Shown here: in pieces, positions 17,565-27,801 of the stretch
How the letters are laid out: each line of letters starts with the position of its first letter
Position numbering within the stretch: the stretch's first letter is position 1
Assembly (NCBI GenBank): GCA_001898335.1
Contig: MKTS01000003.1
Span: 248,001-312,000, forward strand
DNA from: Mucilaginibacter sp. 44-25
GTDB taxonomy: Bacteria > Bacteroidota > Bacteroidia > Sphingobacteriales > Sphingobacteriaceae
DNA length: 64,000 bases
Direction of reading: 5' to 3'
The notes under the pieces: generated by a model
Seen by the model: only the letters and a program-made list of their open reading frames with translations
What the model was told of the DNA's origin: nothing
The model's database searches: none
Program-made: the position numbers and the translations under genes

Positions 17565-18158
17565 TTAGGTGGGTTTTTTTACCACCCTGTCGGCATTGTC
17601 TTTAATAAAGGTTTCCCAGCCTGAATAGGCTTTTTTGCTTTTGCCGCTTTTGGGGGCTTTGGTGCTTATTTTCTGGAATGAATGGCATACAGCTACGGCA
17701 AGCCCGTCTGTGGCGTCTAAAAAATCGGGCGTTTCGGTAAATTTTAGCAGGGTTTGCAGCATTGCGGCTACTTGCTCTTTAGTCGCGCTGCCATTGCCAG
17801 TTATAGATTGCTTTATTTTACGTGGAGAATATTCCGTAATATCAATACTACGGGAAAGTGCTGCAGCCATACAAATTCCCTGTGCCCGCCCCAATTTTAA
17901 CATCACTTGTATGTTCTTTCCGTAAAAGGGAGCTTCTATGGCCAGGCAATCGGGGTTATATTGATCAATCAAAGCAACCGTTTTTTCAAAGATACGCTGC
18001 AGTTTAAGCATATGATCGTCGAGCTTGTCCAGTTTAACCACTCCAAGGCTGATAAGCTGGATGTGGTTCCCTTTTTCGAGTATTAAGCCATACCCCATAA
18101 CAGCCGTGCCGGGGTCTATACCTAAAATAACGCGTTCTTTTACATTTGCCTGCTCCAT
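17565..18158 (-). CDS. ruvC: Holliday junction resolvase RuvC
   Basis: About 197 residues from ATG 18158 (an in-frame TTG lies at 18167). Catalytic acidic residues appear in ILGIDPGTAVMGYG, AIEAPFYGKN and DATDGLAVAVCH (two Asp), and the TGNGSATKEQV loop is typical. Cuts four-way junctions produced by RuvAB branch migration. The C-terminal 35 residues are basic and extend past the usual catalytic core, common in Bacteroidota. aat follows upstream by 18 bp on the same strand. Confidence 0.95.
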   Translation of the reverse strand: MEQANVKERVILGIDPGTAVMGYGLILEKGNHIQLISLGVVKLDKLDDHMLKLQRIFEKTVALIDQYNPDCLAIEAPFYGKNIQVMLKLGRAQGICMAAALSRSIDITEYSPRKIKQSITGNGSATKEQVAAMLQTLLKFTETPDFLDATDGLAVAVCHSFQKISTKAPKSGKSKKAYSGWETFIKDNADRVVKKPT

Positions 18159-18176
18159 CTGTTGCAAAGCTACTGT

Positions 18177-18815
18177 TTAAAGGGCTTTATTATGTAGTAT
18201 ATCCAAATATTCGGCTCTGTCTATGGTACGTGCACCCATACTTTGTAAATGTTCGGTGTATACCTGGCAGTCAATAAGGGTGTAGTTGCTGTTATGGCAG
18301 AGCCAGATGAGTGCAGCTTTAGAAGCATTGTTTACCAGGCTAAACATGCTCTCGCCACAGAATACCTTATCGGCATTTACGCCGTAAAGCCCTCCTGCTA
18401 AATGGCCATCTTTCCAAACCTCTACAGAATGGGCGTGGCCCAGCTGGTGCAGAGCGGAGTATGCCTCTTTCATCCCGGAGGTTATCCAGGTGCCGGTTTG
18501 TCCCTGCCGGTTTATTGTTGAACAGTGACTAACCACCTCATCAAAACATTGGTTTACAGTAATTTCAAAGGTATTACTGTTCATTACTTTTCGCATGGAT
18601 TTAGATATGGTTATCTCATGCGGATAAAGTACAAACCGTTCGTGCGGCGAATACCACAGAATAGGGTCGTCTTCGCTGAACCAGGGAAAAATGCCGTTGT
18701 GATAGGCCAGCAGCAACCGCTCAACAGAGAGGTCGCCGCCTATGGCCAGTAGTCCGTCGTCATCGGCCAGCGCCGGGTCGGGAAATAACAAACGTTCATC
18801 AAGCCGGTATATCAT
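18177..18815 (-). CDS. aat: leucyl/phenylalanyl-tRNA-protein transferase
   Basis: 212 residues from ATG 18815 (TTG at 18824 would add three). Conserved segments FPDPALADDDGLLAIGGDLS, AYHNGIFPWF and WYSPHERFVL, and later GESMFS and LIDCQ, are diagnostic. Adds Leu or Phe to N-terminal Arg/Lys of proteins, marking them for ClpS/ClpAP degradation. Its start is 11 bp from the stop of the DUF3857 gene on the same strand, so they may be co-transcribed. Confidence 0.95.
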   Translation of the reverse strand: MIYRLDERLLFPDPALADDDGLLAIGGDLSVERLLLAYHNGIFPWFSEDDPILWYSPHERFVLYPHEITISKSMRKVMNSNTFEITVNQCFDEVVSHCSTINRQGQTGTWITSGMKEAYSALHQLGHAHSVEVWKDGHLAGGLYGVNADKVFCGESMFSLVNNASKAALIWLCHNSNYTLIDCQVYTEHLQSMGARTIDRAEYLDILHNKAL

Positions 18816-18826
18816 CAAAGGCAAAG

Positions 18827-20764
18827 TTATGCCTTCTTGCGTATCACCAGCTTTTTATTTTGTGCCTTGGCAATGTTATCCATATACTGCTGCATTTCGG
18901 TATACTTTGCAGCCGGTATAACATGGTTATTTAATTGTAAGGTAGTAGTGCTGAGCACCTGGTTCTTAGCGGCATTGTACGCGTACCTTACCTCATAACT
19001 GCCATAGGTAAATTTAAGGGTTTGGTTTACAGGCAAAGTTTCCACCTCGTAACCCTGCGGCAGGTCAATCGTAGTTACGCATGATTTTTGAATAGGTGTA
19101 GAGAAATAAAAATCGCTTTTACGTTTTTCAGCTATAGGCAACGTAGCTTTCCATAGGTCAAACACCCGCGGGCGGTAAAACATCTTGTTACCCGATGCTA
19201 TATCGCAAAATTTATCAAATTCCAGATCAAGGGTTACTTCTTTTGTGCCGTCATTATCATCCGCAGGGCTTACCTCAAATAAATTGGGCTGCTTCATATT
19301 CAGCATTCTAATAAGCGTTTCCTTTTGTTCGGCGCTTTTAAGGGAAGCCAGGCCAATAAGATCGTCACGATAACCACCGGTAGCCGTTATTTTAACTTTT
19401 GCCTTTGCCCCGCCGTTCTCGTCAAAGGTGATATGGGCTTCGCTGTTAAACTGGTTATCGGCCATGGTGCTTTTGGGTGTATTCACCAGTTGGCCACCGG
19501 TTTCGGTAATCAGCAGCGCGTTTCTGTTTTCAGTAAAAGCCCCCAGCTTACCAAATGGCTTGGTATTGCTGGTACACTCCAGCCAGGTAGTGTCGCCTTT
19601 AAAAGGGATACACACTATAACATGGTTAAAATTTGAACTTGGAAAGCCAAAATCAGTAGGCCGTTCATTTTCGCCGGCCCTTATAACGGCGTAATATGCG
19701 GGAATGTTTACAACCTTTAATAAGGCCAGCATGTAGTTGGATAGGGCTTTACAATCGCCATATTTTTTCTCGTCAACAAAGCTGGCCGGAAAAGGCTTTA
19801 AACCGCCAATGCCCAGTTGTATGCTCACATAGCGCATATTATCCTGCATGTATTTGTACAAGAACTTCGCTTTTTCCCGATCGGTAGGCAGGTTAGCCGT
19901 CATGGCTCGTATTTGTTCTACACGCTGTGGCGATAGGTTACATACGTCGGTATTAAGTGCCTGTTGCCACTTGCCAAAATCGGCCCAGGTAGTAAAGTTG
20001 CCTGGTAAGCCTGCGAAGGTAAAGGAGTTAGTAGCAAAATCAATACTCGGGAAAACCTGCCAGGTTACGGCATCCTGTTCGGGCTTTATCGCTTTAACAG
20101 AACGCACCACCCATGAGTACTTGTCATATCCGTCGTCGGTTGTTTTAACGGGGGCTATATTGGTGTTGTGGCTTTTAAATCGAAATCCACTTGCCGGGTC
20201 GGCCTTTACCACACACTCCGCATATTGTATGGCTCTTTCTGGTTCCTGGTAATACCATGAGCTAAGGTCCAGGTAGCTATTGCTGGTTGTTTCATAGCTG
20301 ATCTCGATGGTTGAGGGGTAGCTGGCCAGGCTATGGCTCAGCATCAGCATACGGTCGTCCGTTACGATGGAAATACCATCAACCGCGGCACGGTCATACA
20401 TATCGCTTTTATGGTATTTCTTTAGCGGCACGCCATCGGCATTGTAGGCCACCATTTCAACACTGCCTACGCTGTTAAACTTTTTATCATAATAGATCAG
20501 CAGGCGGGCCTCGTCGTCTCCCTTCTCATTTAAGATGGTAACTATGCTATGGTGCTTTTTAACCACTTTACTTTGGTTTTTCACTATAATTTCGTCATAC
20601 GCGTAGCGTACTACGGCATCGGCACCTTCCTTTAAAGAATCGGGTATGGCGGCAGCTTTATAGTAATCCTTTGGGAGCGATTTATCCTGCGCAAGCACAG
20701 AAAAGGAAAAAAGGCAGCTTAATGCGGCTGCCACCGTAACAGCATTTATATAGAGGATCTTCAT
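18827..20764 (-). CDS. DUF3857 / transglutaminase-like exported protein (catalytic triad present)
   Basis: 645 residues. Signal peptide ends near SVLAQ (about 25). Residues 40-220 match the beta-rich DUF3857 domain, followed by a transglutaminase-like core: catalytic Cys in KKYGDCKALSNYML, His in SNFNHVIVCI, and an acidic third residue in TTWLECTS (Glu where Asp is usual). The C-terminal 200 residues are beta-rich (DUF2569/DUF3858-like). Such proteins are envelope-located in Bacteroidota, with unknown substrates. It is the downstream partner of a larger paralogue (7 bp gap) that has lost its Cys and His. Confidence 0.85.
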   Translation of the reverse strand: MKILYINAVTVAAALSCLFSFSVLAQDKSLPKDYYKAAAIPDSLKEGADAVVRYAYDEIIVKNQSKVVKKHHSIVTILNEKGDDEARLLIYYDKKFNSVGSVEMVAYNADGVPLKKYHKSDMYDRAAVDGISIVTDDRMLMLSHSLASYPSTIEISYETTSNSYLDLSSWYYQEPERAIQYAECVVKADPASGFRFKSHNTNIAPVKTTDDGYDKYSWVVRSVKAIKPEQDAVTWQVFPSIDFATNSFTFAGLPGNFTTWADFGKWQQALNTDVCNLSPQRVEQIRAMTANLPTDREKAKFLYKYMQDNMRYVSIQLGIGGLKPFPASFVDEKKYGDCKALSNYMLALLKVVNIPAYYAVIRAGENERPTDFGFPSSNFNHVIVCIPFKGDTTWLECTSNTKPFGKLGAFTENRNALLITETGGQLVNTPKSTMADNQFNSEAHITFDENGGAKAKVKITATGGYRDDLIGLASLKSAEQKETLIRMLNMKQPNLFEVSPADDNDGTKEVTLDLEFDKFCDIASGNKMFYRPRVFDLWKATLPIAEKRKSDFYFSTPIQKSCVTTIDLPQGYEVETLPVNQTLKFTYGSYEVRYAYNAAKNQVLSTTTLQLNNHVIPAAKYTEMQQYMDNIAKAQNKKLVIRKKA

Positions 20765-20771
20765 TTAACGA

Positions 20772-22760
20772 TCAAGATTTTTTTAGTACGATCTGTTCAT
20801 TAAGCATCTCATACATCTTTTTATAGAACTCGTGTACTTCAGGGTAAACATCCTTGTAATAGACGTTTGACTTTTGATCTATCTGGTAGCGTATAACCAG
20901 CGTGCCATTTTCAGCCGCCATTACCCGCCTGAACTGGATGCTGCCGTCGGGCATGTTCATGGTAACGTTTTTAGGTAGCGCATCAACCTTGTAATTTGCA
21001 GGTAATTTATAGTTGCCAATAATGGTATAGCTTTTTCTGTAGCCAAAATCAATATTGGTGCGCCTTTCCTCGCTCAAGAAAGGATTGGTTTTAAGTGAGC
21101 TGAACAGGTTAGGCACAAAGTAAATGTAGTTTTCATCCGTACTGGGCAGGTCGAGTGTAAAATTAATAGACTGTTTGAGCGGTAAAGTATCTACTTCCAT
21201 ATTCTCCATTTTAAACCCATTTATTTTCAGGTTGTTATCGTTCTGGCACAAATAATCGGTATACTTTTTTTCGCCGTCGGTTTTGTATTTAGATATGGCA
21301 TTTATACGGTTATAGCTAAAGCTGCTGATCTCCGCCAACCCGTTCAATTTTCCGTCGCCCTTTAATTCTCCGCTAAGGATGATCACCTGCCTTACCGGGT
21401 TAGCGTTTTCCAGCATCACGATATCATATAGTTCCTTTTCTTTATCAATATAAAAGCCAGATGAGTTTAGCAGGTTGTCGGGCATTTCATTATACATGTT
21501 GTATTTGTTTGTGGCATCAAGCAAATATGGTTTGCCACCAGTAACCGGGATATATACCACCGCACGGTTAAACTGGTACAGGTAAGTAAAATAAGGGGCC
21601 ACTTTACCGTGGTCGCGGGTGCTTACCACCATTGGATAGGCTTTTACACCAGCTTGCTTTAACAGATGAAACAGAATGAGGTTGATCTCCGCGGAGTTGC
21701 CGGTCTTTTTTTCCCATGCCTTAACAGTACCGTCGTTGGTATACCAGCGGTCAATACCGTTCCATTTCATGTTGTTCTTTACTTCATTGAACAGGTATCT
21801 AATTTTTTCGTCGTCTGTTTTAAACGCCTTAGCTTTCGCTATAATTTCTGCTTCGTTAAGCAGTTTACGTTTTAACTGTGCTCCAAAGTCCTCGTCATCG
21901 GCCAAAATGCCGCCTACTTTGGCCCAGGTATCTGAATAGGTAGGCCTGTAGCTGCCCGTAGGCCTCACACCTGTTAACTGGTAAACTATGCTTTGCGCAT
22001 TATCGGCATTTGAGGTCATGTAAGGTTCATCGGGTAATGATGGTACGTTAGAAATGCCCCTTGTAATGGTTTCCAGGCTATAGGTAATGGCATTGGTGCC
22101 TGTACCGGTGCTGCGGCCCTCGCTTTTAGTAGCGTATTTTGAGAGAGGGAGAGTTATATTCCCTTTCAGGTTAAAGAACATAAAGTCGGGTATGTAGGTT
22201 TGCAGTTCGCTGTATCGGGTAGGGATCTTATCCTGAAAGTCCCAGTCGGGGAAGTTATTAAGAGAGTTGCTGTGCCATTTATATTTATATTCAATGACAG
22301 AGCCCGGTTTAACGTTGGGCATACTGAAAACATAAGCGGTACGCATTTTATCAATATTTTCTGTATAGAGCAGTTTCTTATCCAGCTTGGTTATTTCGGG
22401 CTTGCCATCAACCAGGTTAATAGTTTCGGCCTCTAAGCCGGTAATATATTCAAGGCGGTTACCTCCGTAAAACTCTATGCGTATGTTGGCATTGTCCTTA
22501 CCATTGATATTAAATATTTTAACACGCTTGTGGCGTTCCATGGTAAGGTCGAAATTGCTATCGTAACCCACATTGGCTACATCAAAGAGAATTTCAGCAT
22601 TCGCGTCCTTTTCAAAGTCGCATTGCTTTAGTTCAAGATCAGCAATGTCAATCTTTCCGAAGGGGCGGTTAGCTATAAGGTTTGTTTGGGGGGTAGCGGA
22701 TTGCGCTAAAGAGATAAGGGGAGCAATGCAAATAGCAATTGCTGCAATAGTTTTATTCAT
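20772..22760 (-). CDS. DUF3857 / transglutaminase-like exported protein, catalytically degenerate
   Basis: 662 residues from ATG 22760; the open frame starts at 22877, but the signal MNKTIAAIAICIAPLISLAQ marks the real start. DUF3857 domain at about 50-240, then a transglutaminase-like core in which the Cys position reads TGNSAEINL (Ser) and the His position reads QFNRAVVYI (Arg); only the Asp in YLLDATNK remains. Related to its downstream neighbour in domain order. It is probably a binding or scaffold pseudo-enzyme; I recall the GNSAE form in other Bacteroidota, so this may be a distinct subfamily and not decay. Confidence 0.82.
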   Translation of the reverse strand: MNKTIAAIAICIAPLISLAQSATPQTNLIANRPFGKIDIADLELKQCDFEKDANAEILFDVANVGYDSNFDLTMERHKRVKIFNINGKDNANIRIEFYGGNRLEYITGLEAETINLVDGKPEITKLDKKLLYTENIDKMRTAYVFSMPNVKPGSVIEYKYKWHSNSLNNFPDWDFQDKIPTRYSELQTYIPDFMFFNLKGNITLPLSKYATKSEGRSTGTGTNAITYSLETITRGISNVPSLPDEPYMTSNADNAQSIVYQLTGVRPTGSYRPTYSDTWAKVGGILADDEDFGAQLKRKLLNEAEIIAKAKAFKTDDEKIRYLFNEVKNNMKWNGIDRWYTNDGTVKAWEKKTGNSAEINLILFHLLKQAGVKAYPMVVSTRDHGKVAPYFTYLYQFNRAVVYIPVTGGKPYLLDATNKYNMYNEMPDNLLNSSGFYIDKEKELYDIVMLENANPVRQVIILSGELKGDGKLNGLAEISSFSYNRINAISKYKTDGEKKYTDYLCQNDNNLKINGFKMENMEVDTLPLKQSINFTLDLPSTDENYIYFVPNLFSSLKTNPFLSEERRTNIDFGYRKSYTIIGNYKLPANYKVDALPKNVTMNMPDGSIQFRRVMAAENGTLVIRYQIDQKSNVYYKDVYPEVHEFYKKMYEMLNEQIVLKKS

Positions 22761-22861
22761 TGTAATAGGGTAAAGCAGTGCGAATATAATTAAAAAGCTC
22801 CTAAGGGAAAAAAATTTCCGGCACGCTAAACCACTTGCCCCGGGGCTTGTCTTACTCGGTA

Positions 22862-24247
22862 ATGAATAGTTTAGCAAGAATTAAGCATTTGTATGCCCGT
22901 GCGGGTTTCGGGCTAAATGTAGATAAGCTGGCGCAATACCAGAGGCTATCGGTTAAACACGCTGTTGATGAACTGTTTAGATCGTCAGATTTTTCGCAGC
23001 CCCTTAGCTTACTAACGGCTAACCAAACGTACCAAATGGCCGATAGGGCAGATAAAACAGATACGCTTACACGTAAAATGTTCCTGCAGGAGCAGCGGCA
23101 GCAGGAAAAGGACCTCAACCTTGCCTGGCTAAATCAGATGAGTAGTACCGAGGCCGTTTTGCGTGAAAAAATGGTTTTGTTCTGGCATAATCATTTTGCC
23201 TGCCGTACACAAAACCCCTGGTACGCGCAGCAGCTAAACAATATACAACGCGATAACGCGCTTGGTAATTTCAAAACCCTGCTATTACAGGTGTCGCAAT
23301 CGCCGGCTATGTTGCAATTTCTTAACAACCAGCAAAACAGGAAAGGCCATCCTAATGAGAACTTCGCCCGCGAACTGATGGAACTTTTTACTATTGGCCG
23401 TGGTAATTATACCGAGCAGGATATTAAAGAATCGGCGAGAGCCTTTACCGGCTGGGGGTTCAACAACAAAGGAGAGTTTGTGATGAGGGCGGGCCAGCAC
23501 GATGATGGCAGCAAAACCTTTATGGGCCAGAGCGGAAATTTCAAGGGAGAAGATATTATTGATATTATTTTGCAGAAAAAGCAAACGGCTGTATTTATAT
23601 GTACCAAATTATACCGGTACCTGGTTAATGATACGCCCGACAAAGCACATGTTAATGCCATGGCCGATTTGCTTTATAATGGGAATTATGAGCTTAGCCC
23701 TGTGCTGAAATATGTTTTTACAGCCGACTGGTTTTATGCCCCGGCTAATGTTGGCAACCTCATTAAATCGCCAATCGACCTGATTGTTGGCCTCAACCGC
23801 CAGTTTTACATTACCTATAACAACCCGGAAGTAATGATGCAGTTTGAGCGGGCGCTTGGGCAGGTATTGTTTTATCCGCCAAATGTGGCCGGCTGGCCGG
23901 GCGGTAAAAACTGGATAGACAGTTCATCGCTTATGTACCGTTTAAAAATACCTTCTACGGTACTTAATAACGGCATCATAGATTTCCATGGAAAAGCCGA
24001 TCCCGAAGATGAAGCGCTGCTGGCAGGTATGCCTAACCGCAAACAGGTAAAAACCCAGGCGCAGTCCACCGCAGATTGGGATAAGTTTTTAGCTGGTATA
24101 CCTAAAGGGACTACAAAGGAACAAGTGGCTGAGGTGTTGTTATCTCCAGAGATAAACAGCAATTTAAAATCAGTGATTGTGCAATCGGGCAGTATTAAAT
24201 CAATGGTGGTAGAGCTGGTATCTACACCGGAATATCAATTGTGTTAG
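22862..24247 (+). CDS. DUF1800 family protein
   Basis: 461 residues from ATG 22862 (an upstream ATG at 22835 adds 9). The start LARIKHLYARAGFG and segments REKMVLFWHNHF, HPNENFARELMELFTIGRGNYTEQDIKE, FTGWGF and FYPPNVAGWPGGKNWID are hallmarks of DUF1800. No signal peptide is visible. The family is nearly always paired with DUF1501; function unknown. The partner starts 2 bp after its stop. Divergent from the DUF3857 pair across about 100 bp. Confidence 0.9.
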   Translation: MNSLARIKHLYARAGFGLNVDKLAQYQRLSVKHAVDELFRSSDFSQPLSLLTANQTYQMADRADKTDTLTRKMFLQEQRQQEKDLNLAWLNQMSSTEAVLREKMVLFWHNHFACRTQNPWYAQQLNNIQRDNALGNFKTLLLQVSQSPAMLQFLNNQQNRKGHPNENFARELMELFTIGRGNYTEQDIKESARAFTGWGFNNKGEFVMRAGQHDDGSKTFMGQSGNFKGEDIIDIILQKKQTAVFICTKLYRYLVNDTPDKAHVNAMADLLYNGNYELSPVLKYVFTADWFYAPANVGNLIKSPIDLIVGLNRQFYITYNNPEVMMQFERALGQVLFYPPNVAGWPGGKNWIDSSSLMYRLKIPSTVLNNGIIDFHGKADPEDEALLAGMPNRKQVKTQAQSTADWDKFLAGIPKGTTKEQVAEVLLSPEINSNLKSVIVQSGSIKSMVVELVSTPEYQLC

Positions 24248-24249
24248 TT

Positions 24250-25446
24250 ATGAAAAGACGCGATTTTTTAAAAAGTAGCGCGCTGGCATCCGGCGTGTTT
24301 CTGATACCATCATTCCTGAAACCGTTCGAGGCGATGGCATCAAACGAGCTCAGCGGATTTAAAAACCTGGTGATCATACAACTGTCTGGTGGTAACGATG
24401 GCTTAAATACCATTGTACCCTACGGTAATGATATTTACTATCAGAAACGAAAAACCATAGCTATCAAACAGCCTGATCTGATCAAGTTAAACGACATGCA
24501 GGCGCTTAACCCTAACTTAGCTGCGCTTAAGGAACTTTACGACCAGGGCTGGATGAGTATCATTAACTCTGTGGGTTACCCTAATCCAGACCGCTCGCAT
24601 TTCCGCTCTATGGATATATGGCAAACCGCAAGCGCGTCAGACCAATTTCTTACCACCGGCTGGATAGGCCGCTATCTTGATGCTAACTGCGCCGTGAATA
24701 AAAACCCTTATACCGCTGTTGAGGTGGATGATACCTTGTCGCTGGCCCTTAAGGGTTCTAAAATGAAGGGAATAGCCGTGCAAAATCCCGGTAAATTATA
24801 CAGCAACACCCGCGAGCCATTTTTTAAAGAACTGGTTAACGAGCATAACGATAATTTAAACGAAGACAACCTGGGTTACCTGTATAAAACCATGATTGAA
24901 ACCTATTCATCCGCCGATTATATACAGCAAACCTCAAAAACATACCAAACCAAAGCAGAGTACCCGCAAACCGCCTTTGCTAATCAGTTGAAAAGCGTAG
25001 CTAAGTTCATTAACTCGGGTTTAAAAACACGGGTGTATTATGTTTCGTTAAGCGGGTTTGATACACATACCACGCAAATTAACCAGCAGGGGCGCCAGTT
25101 AAAAGTATATGGAGAGGCAGTAGCCGCGTTTATTAAAGACCTCAAACAAAGCGGCAGGCTGGATGATACCCTGGTAATGACCTTTTCAGAATTTGGCCGC
25201 CGAGTTGAGCAAAACGCAAGCGACGGCACAGACCATGGTACGGCTAATAATGTGATGCTTTTTGGGGGCAAGCTTAACAAACAGGGCATTTACAATAATG
25301 CGCCCAATTTGACCCAGTTAGACAACGGCGACTTGAAATACGAGATAGATTTCAGGAATATATATGCCACATTACTGGATAAGTGGCTGAATGTGAATAA
25401 CAGCACAGTGCTTAACTCCGGTTTCAGAGCGATGGATTTTGTATAG
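24250..25446 (+). CDS. DUF1501 (sulfatase-fold-like) Tat-exported protein
   Basis: 398 residues from ATG 24250. The N-terminus MKRRDFLKSSALASGVFLIP is a twin-arginine signal (RRDFLK). The body has an alkaline-phosphatase/sulfatase-like core: NLVIIQLSGGNDGLNTIVPYG near the start, SLSGFDTHTTQINQQGRQL, TFSEFGRRVEQNAS, and GTDHGTANNVMLFGG, whose Asp/His residues resemble metal ligands. It is likely folded before export and may bind a metal; substrate unknown. Operon with DUF1800; followed by a strong hairpin terminator. Confidence 0.9.
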   Translation: MKRRDFLKSSALASGVFLIPSFLKPFEAMASNELSGFKNLVIIQLSGGNDGLNTIVPYGNDIYYQKRKTIAIKQPDLIKLNDMQALNPNLAALKELYDQGWMSIINSVGYPNPDRSHFRSMDIWQTASASDQFLTTGWIGRYLDANCAVNKNPYTAVEVDDTLSLALKGSKMKGIAVQNPGKLYSNTREPFFKELVNEHNDNLNEDNLGYLYKTMIETYSSADYIQQTSKTYQTKAEYPQTAFANQLKSVAKFINSGLKTRVYYVSLSGFDTHTTQINQQGRQLKVYGEAVAAFIKDLKQSGRLDDTLVMTFSEFGRRVEQNASDGTDHGTANNVMLFGGKLNKQGIYNNAPNLTQLDNGDLKYEIDFRNIYATLLDKWLNVNNSTVLNSGFRAMDFV

Positions 25447-25455
25447 TTAGTACCT

Positions 25456-25499
25456 AAAAAAGAAACGCCAGGCTTTTAGCAGCCTGGCGTTTCTTTTTT
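25456..25499. terminator. bidirectional terminator between DUF1501 and glnS
   Basis: AAGAAACGCCAGGCT pairs with AGCCTGGCGTTTCTT around a short TTTAGC loop, A-run before and T-run after. It serves two convergent genes. Confidence 0.9.
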
Positions 25500-25512
25500 A
25501 TAGGAATTGGGT

Positions 25513-27171
25513 TTATTTCTTCACCCAGCCATCTTTTAGCGTAACTGTACGGTTAAACACCAGTTTGTCGGCTGTGGCATTTTTATCCAGCGTAAAATAG
25601 CCCTTGCGCATGAATTGTACAGGTGTGCCGGCAACAGCGTTAACCAGGTCTGGTTCAATGTAGGCCGTTTTAATTACCTGCAGGCTGTCGGGGTTAATGT
25701 AATCTTTAAAGTCGCCATCCTCGTTGCTTGGGTCTTCTACCTTAAACAGTCGATCATACAGCCTAACTTCGGCGGTTTTGGCATGCTCAACACTCACCCA
25801 GTGAATAGTGCCTTTTACATTGATACCGCTGGTGTCGTTTCCGCTTTTTGATTCGGGTATGTAAGAGCAATGGATCTCGGTAATGTTCCCGTCCGCGTCT
25901 TTCACTATGCTTTCACCTTTAATAATATAGGCATTCTTTAGCCTCACCATTAAGCCTATACCGAGCCTGAAATATTTTTTAGTAGGCTCTTCCATAAAGT
26001 CATCCCGCTCAATCCAAAGTTCCCGGCCAAATGGGAACTCCCTGCTGCCATCGCCGCCTTCAACCTCCGGGTTGTTTTCGCCACTAAAAATATCAGTCTG
26101 TCCTTCAGGGTAGTTGTCTATGATCAGTTTCACCGGGTCAAGCACGGCCATACGGCGCCACGCGGTTTTGTTGAGGTCCTCGCGAATGCAAAACTCCAGT
26201 AAACCTACATCTATCATGTTTTCACGTTTGGCTACGCCTATGCGCTCGCAAAACTCGCGGATACTGGCAGGGGTGTAACCACGGCGGCGTAAGCCGCTAA
26301 TGGTAGGCATACGCGGGTCATCCCAACCATCAACAAAGCCATCCTCAACCAGTTGCAGCAGTTTACGTTTGCTCATTACCGTGTAGTTCAGGTTAAGGCG
26401 GGCAAACTCATACTGTTTACTCGGGAACAAGTTAAGGCGCTCTATAAAAAGATCATATAAAGCACGGTGCGGTACAAACTCAAGCGTACATATACTGTGC
26501 GTAATTTCCTCTATGGCATCGCTTTGGCCGTGGGCGAAATCATACATGGGGTAAATACACCATTTATCGCCGGTACGGTGGTGATGCGCGTGCTTAATAC
26601 GATACATCAGCGGGTCGCGCAGCAACATATTTGGCGATGCCAGGTCAATTTTGGCACGAAGTACTTTTGCGCCATCCGGGTACTTGCCATCTTTCATTTC
26701 GGCAAACAGGCGCAGGTTTTCTTCAACGCTGCGGTTGCGGTATTCGTTGCCGGTTCCCGGCTCTGTTGGCGTACCTTTCTGTGCGGCTATTTCTTCGGCG
26801 GTGCTATCATCAACGTAAGCAAATCCTTTCTTGATGAGCTCAACCGCAAAATCATATAACTTGTCAAAATAGTCTGACGCGTAGAACTCATTAGCCCACT
26901 CAAACCCCAGCCATTTTACATCTTCCTTAATGCTATCCACATACTCAACATCCTCTTTTACGGGGTTGGTATCATCAAAACGCAGGTTGGTTTTACCATT
27001 ATATTTTTGGGCGAGGCCAAAATTAAGGCAAATGGATTTAGCGTGGCCGATGTGCAGGTAGCCATTAGGTTCGGGCGGGAAACGGGTAAGCACCCTGCCG
27101 TCATGTTTGCCGGCGGCGATATCCGCTTCAACAATTTCTTCTATAAAATTAAGTGATCTTTCTTCGCTCAT
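25513..27171 (-). CDS. glnS: glutaminyl-tRNA synthetase
   Basis: 552 residues, usual length. Class I motifs: [15 protein letters not shown] (about 32-46) and the KMSKS equivalent [26 protein letters not shown] and the two C-terminal beta-barrel anticodon-binding domains are typical. Charges tRNA-Gln with glutamine directly, so this organism need not rely on the Glu-tRNA-Gln amidotransferase for this step. Monocistronic: terminator at the 3' side, and a 200 bp spacer upstream in which I see no strong motif. Confidence 0.97.
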   Translation of the reverse strand: MSEERSLNFIEEIVEADIAAGKHDGRVLTRFPPEPNGYLHIGHAKSICLNFGLAQKYNGKTNLRFDDTNPVKEDVEYVDSIKEDVKWLGFEWANEFYASDYFDKLYDFAVELIKKGFAYVDDSTAEEIAAQKGTPTEPGTGNEYRNRSVEENLRLFAEMKDGKYPDGAKVLRAKIDLASPNMLLRDPLMYRIKHAHHHRTGDKWCIYPMYDFAHGQSDAIEEITHSICTLEFVPHRALYDLFIERLNLFPSKQYEFARLNLNYTVMSKRKLLQLVEDGFVDGWDDPRMPTISGLRRRGYTPASIREFCERIGVAKRENMIDVGLLEFCIREDLNKTAWRRMAVLDPVKLIIDNYPEGQTDIFSGENNPEVEGGDGSREFPFGRELWIERDDFMEEPTKKYFRLGIGLMVRLKNAYIIKGESIVKDADGNITEIHCSYIPESKSGNDTSGINVKGTIHWVSVEHAKTAEVRLYDRLFKVEDPSNEDGDFKDYINPDSLQVIKTAYIEPDLVNAVAGTPVQFMRKGYFTLDKNATADKLVFNRTVTLKDGWVKK

Positions 27172-27378
27172 GATATTAAAACAGGGTGTAAAAGTACAGA
27201 ATTTGGCTAAATTTTACTTTTATTTACTATTCTTTACTTTAAAAGATGTTATTGTATAATAAGTTGAAATACAATAGAAAACCTTTGCACTTTCTGCGGG
27301 CTATGGAGTTTAACAGTATTATCTGCGCAATTAAGCCATAGAGAAAATTTCCTACATTTACCAAAAGCAAACCGAGCA

Positions 27379-27801
27379 ATGAGTGCCAGCCAATTTAACC
27401 GCCCCATACGTGTATTAGTAGCAAAAGTAGGCCTTGACGGGCACGACCGCGGGGCCCGTATTATTGCTACCAGCCTTCGTGATGCCGGCATGGAGGTAAT
27501 TTACACAGGGTTACGGCAAACACCGGAAATGGTGGTGAATACGGCCCTACAGGAAGATGTTGACGCTATTGGTATCAGTATCCTGTCGGGTGCGCATATG
27601 ACGGTTTTTCCAAAAGTGCTGGCCTTGCTAAAAGAAAAGCAAATGAACGACGTTTTGCTTACAGGCGGCGGTATTATCCCGGCCGACGATATGGCCGAAC
27701 TTAAAGCGATGGGTGCCGGAGAATTATTTCCGCCCGGAACCAGCACACATGATATTGTAAGTTATATAACCAATTGGGTGCATACCCACCGTAATTTTTA
27801 A
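27379..27801 (+). CDS. stand-alone cobalamin-binding subunit of methylmalonyl-CoA mutase type
   Basis: 140 residues. It carries the B12-binding signature DGHDRG (D20-x-H22-x-x-G25; His is the lower cobalt ligand), then SILSGAH and TGGGIIP. Its close match in layout is the separate small (C-terminal) subunit of split acyl-CoA mutases. No large subunit or meaB-like GTPase is nearby, so the partner must be encoded elsewhere. The crotonase gene overlaps its stop (TAATG), suggesting a shared acyl-CoA route; the exact substrate (methylmalonyl, ethylmalonyl or isobutyryl type) cannot be told from this subunit. Confidence 0.9.
   Translation: MSASQFNRPIRVLVAKVGLDGHDRGARIIATSLRDAGMEVIYTGLRQTPEMVVNTALQEDVDAIGISILSGAHMTVFPKVLALLKEKQMNDVLLTGGGIIPADDMAELKAMGAGELFPPGTSTHDIVSYITNWVHTHRNF

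Noticed and set aside
20772..22760. Frameshift or broken gene in the degenerate DUF3857 protein
   Set aside because: The frame is complete with signal peptide and normal length; only active-site residues differ, and the GNSAE form appears to be a stable type.
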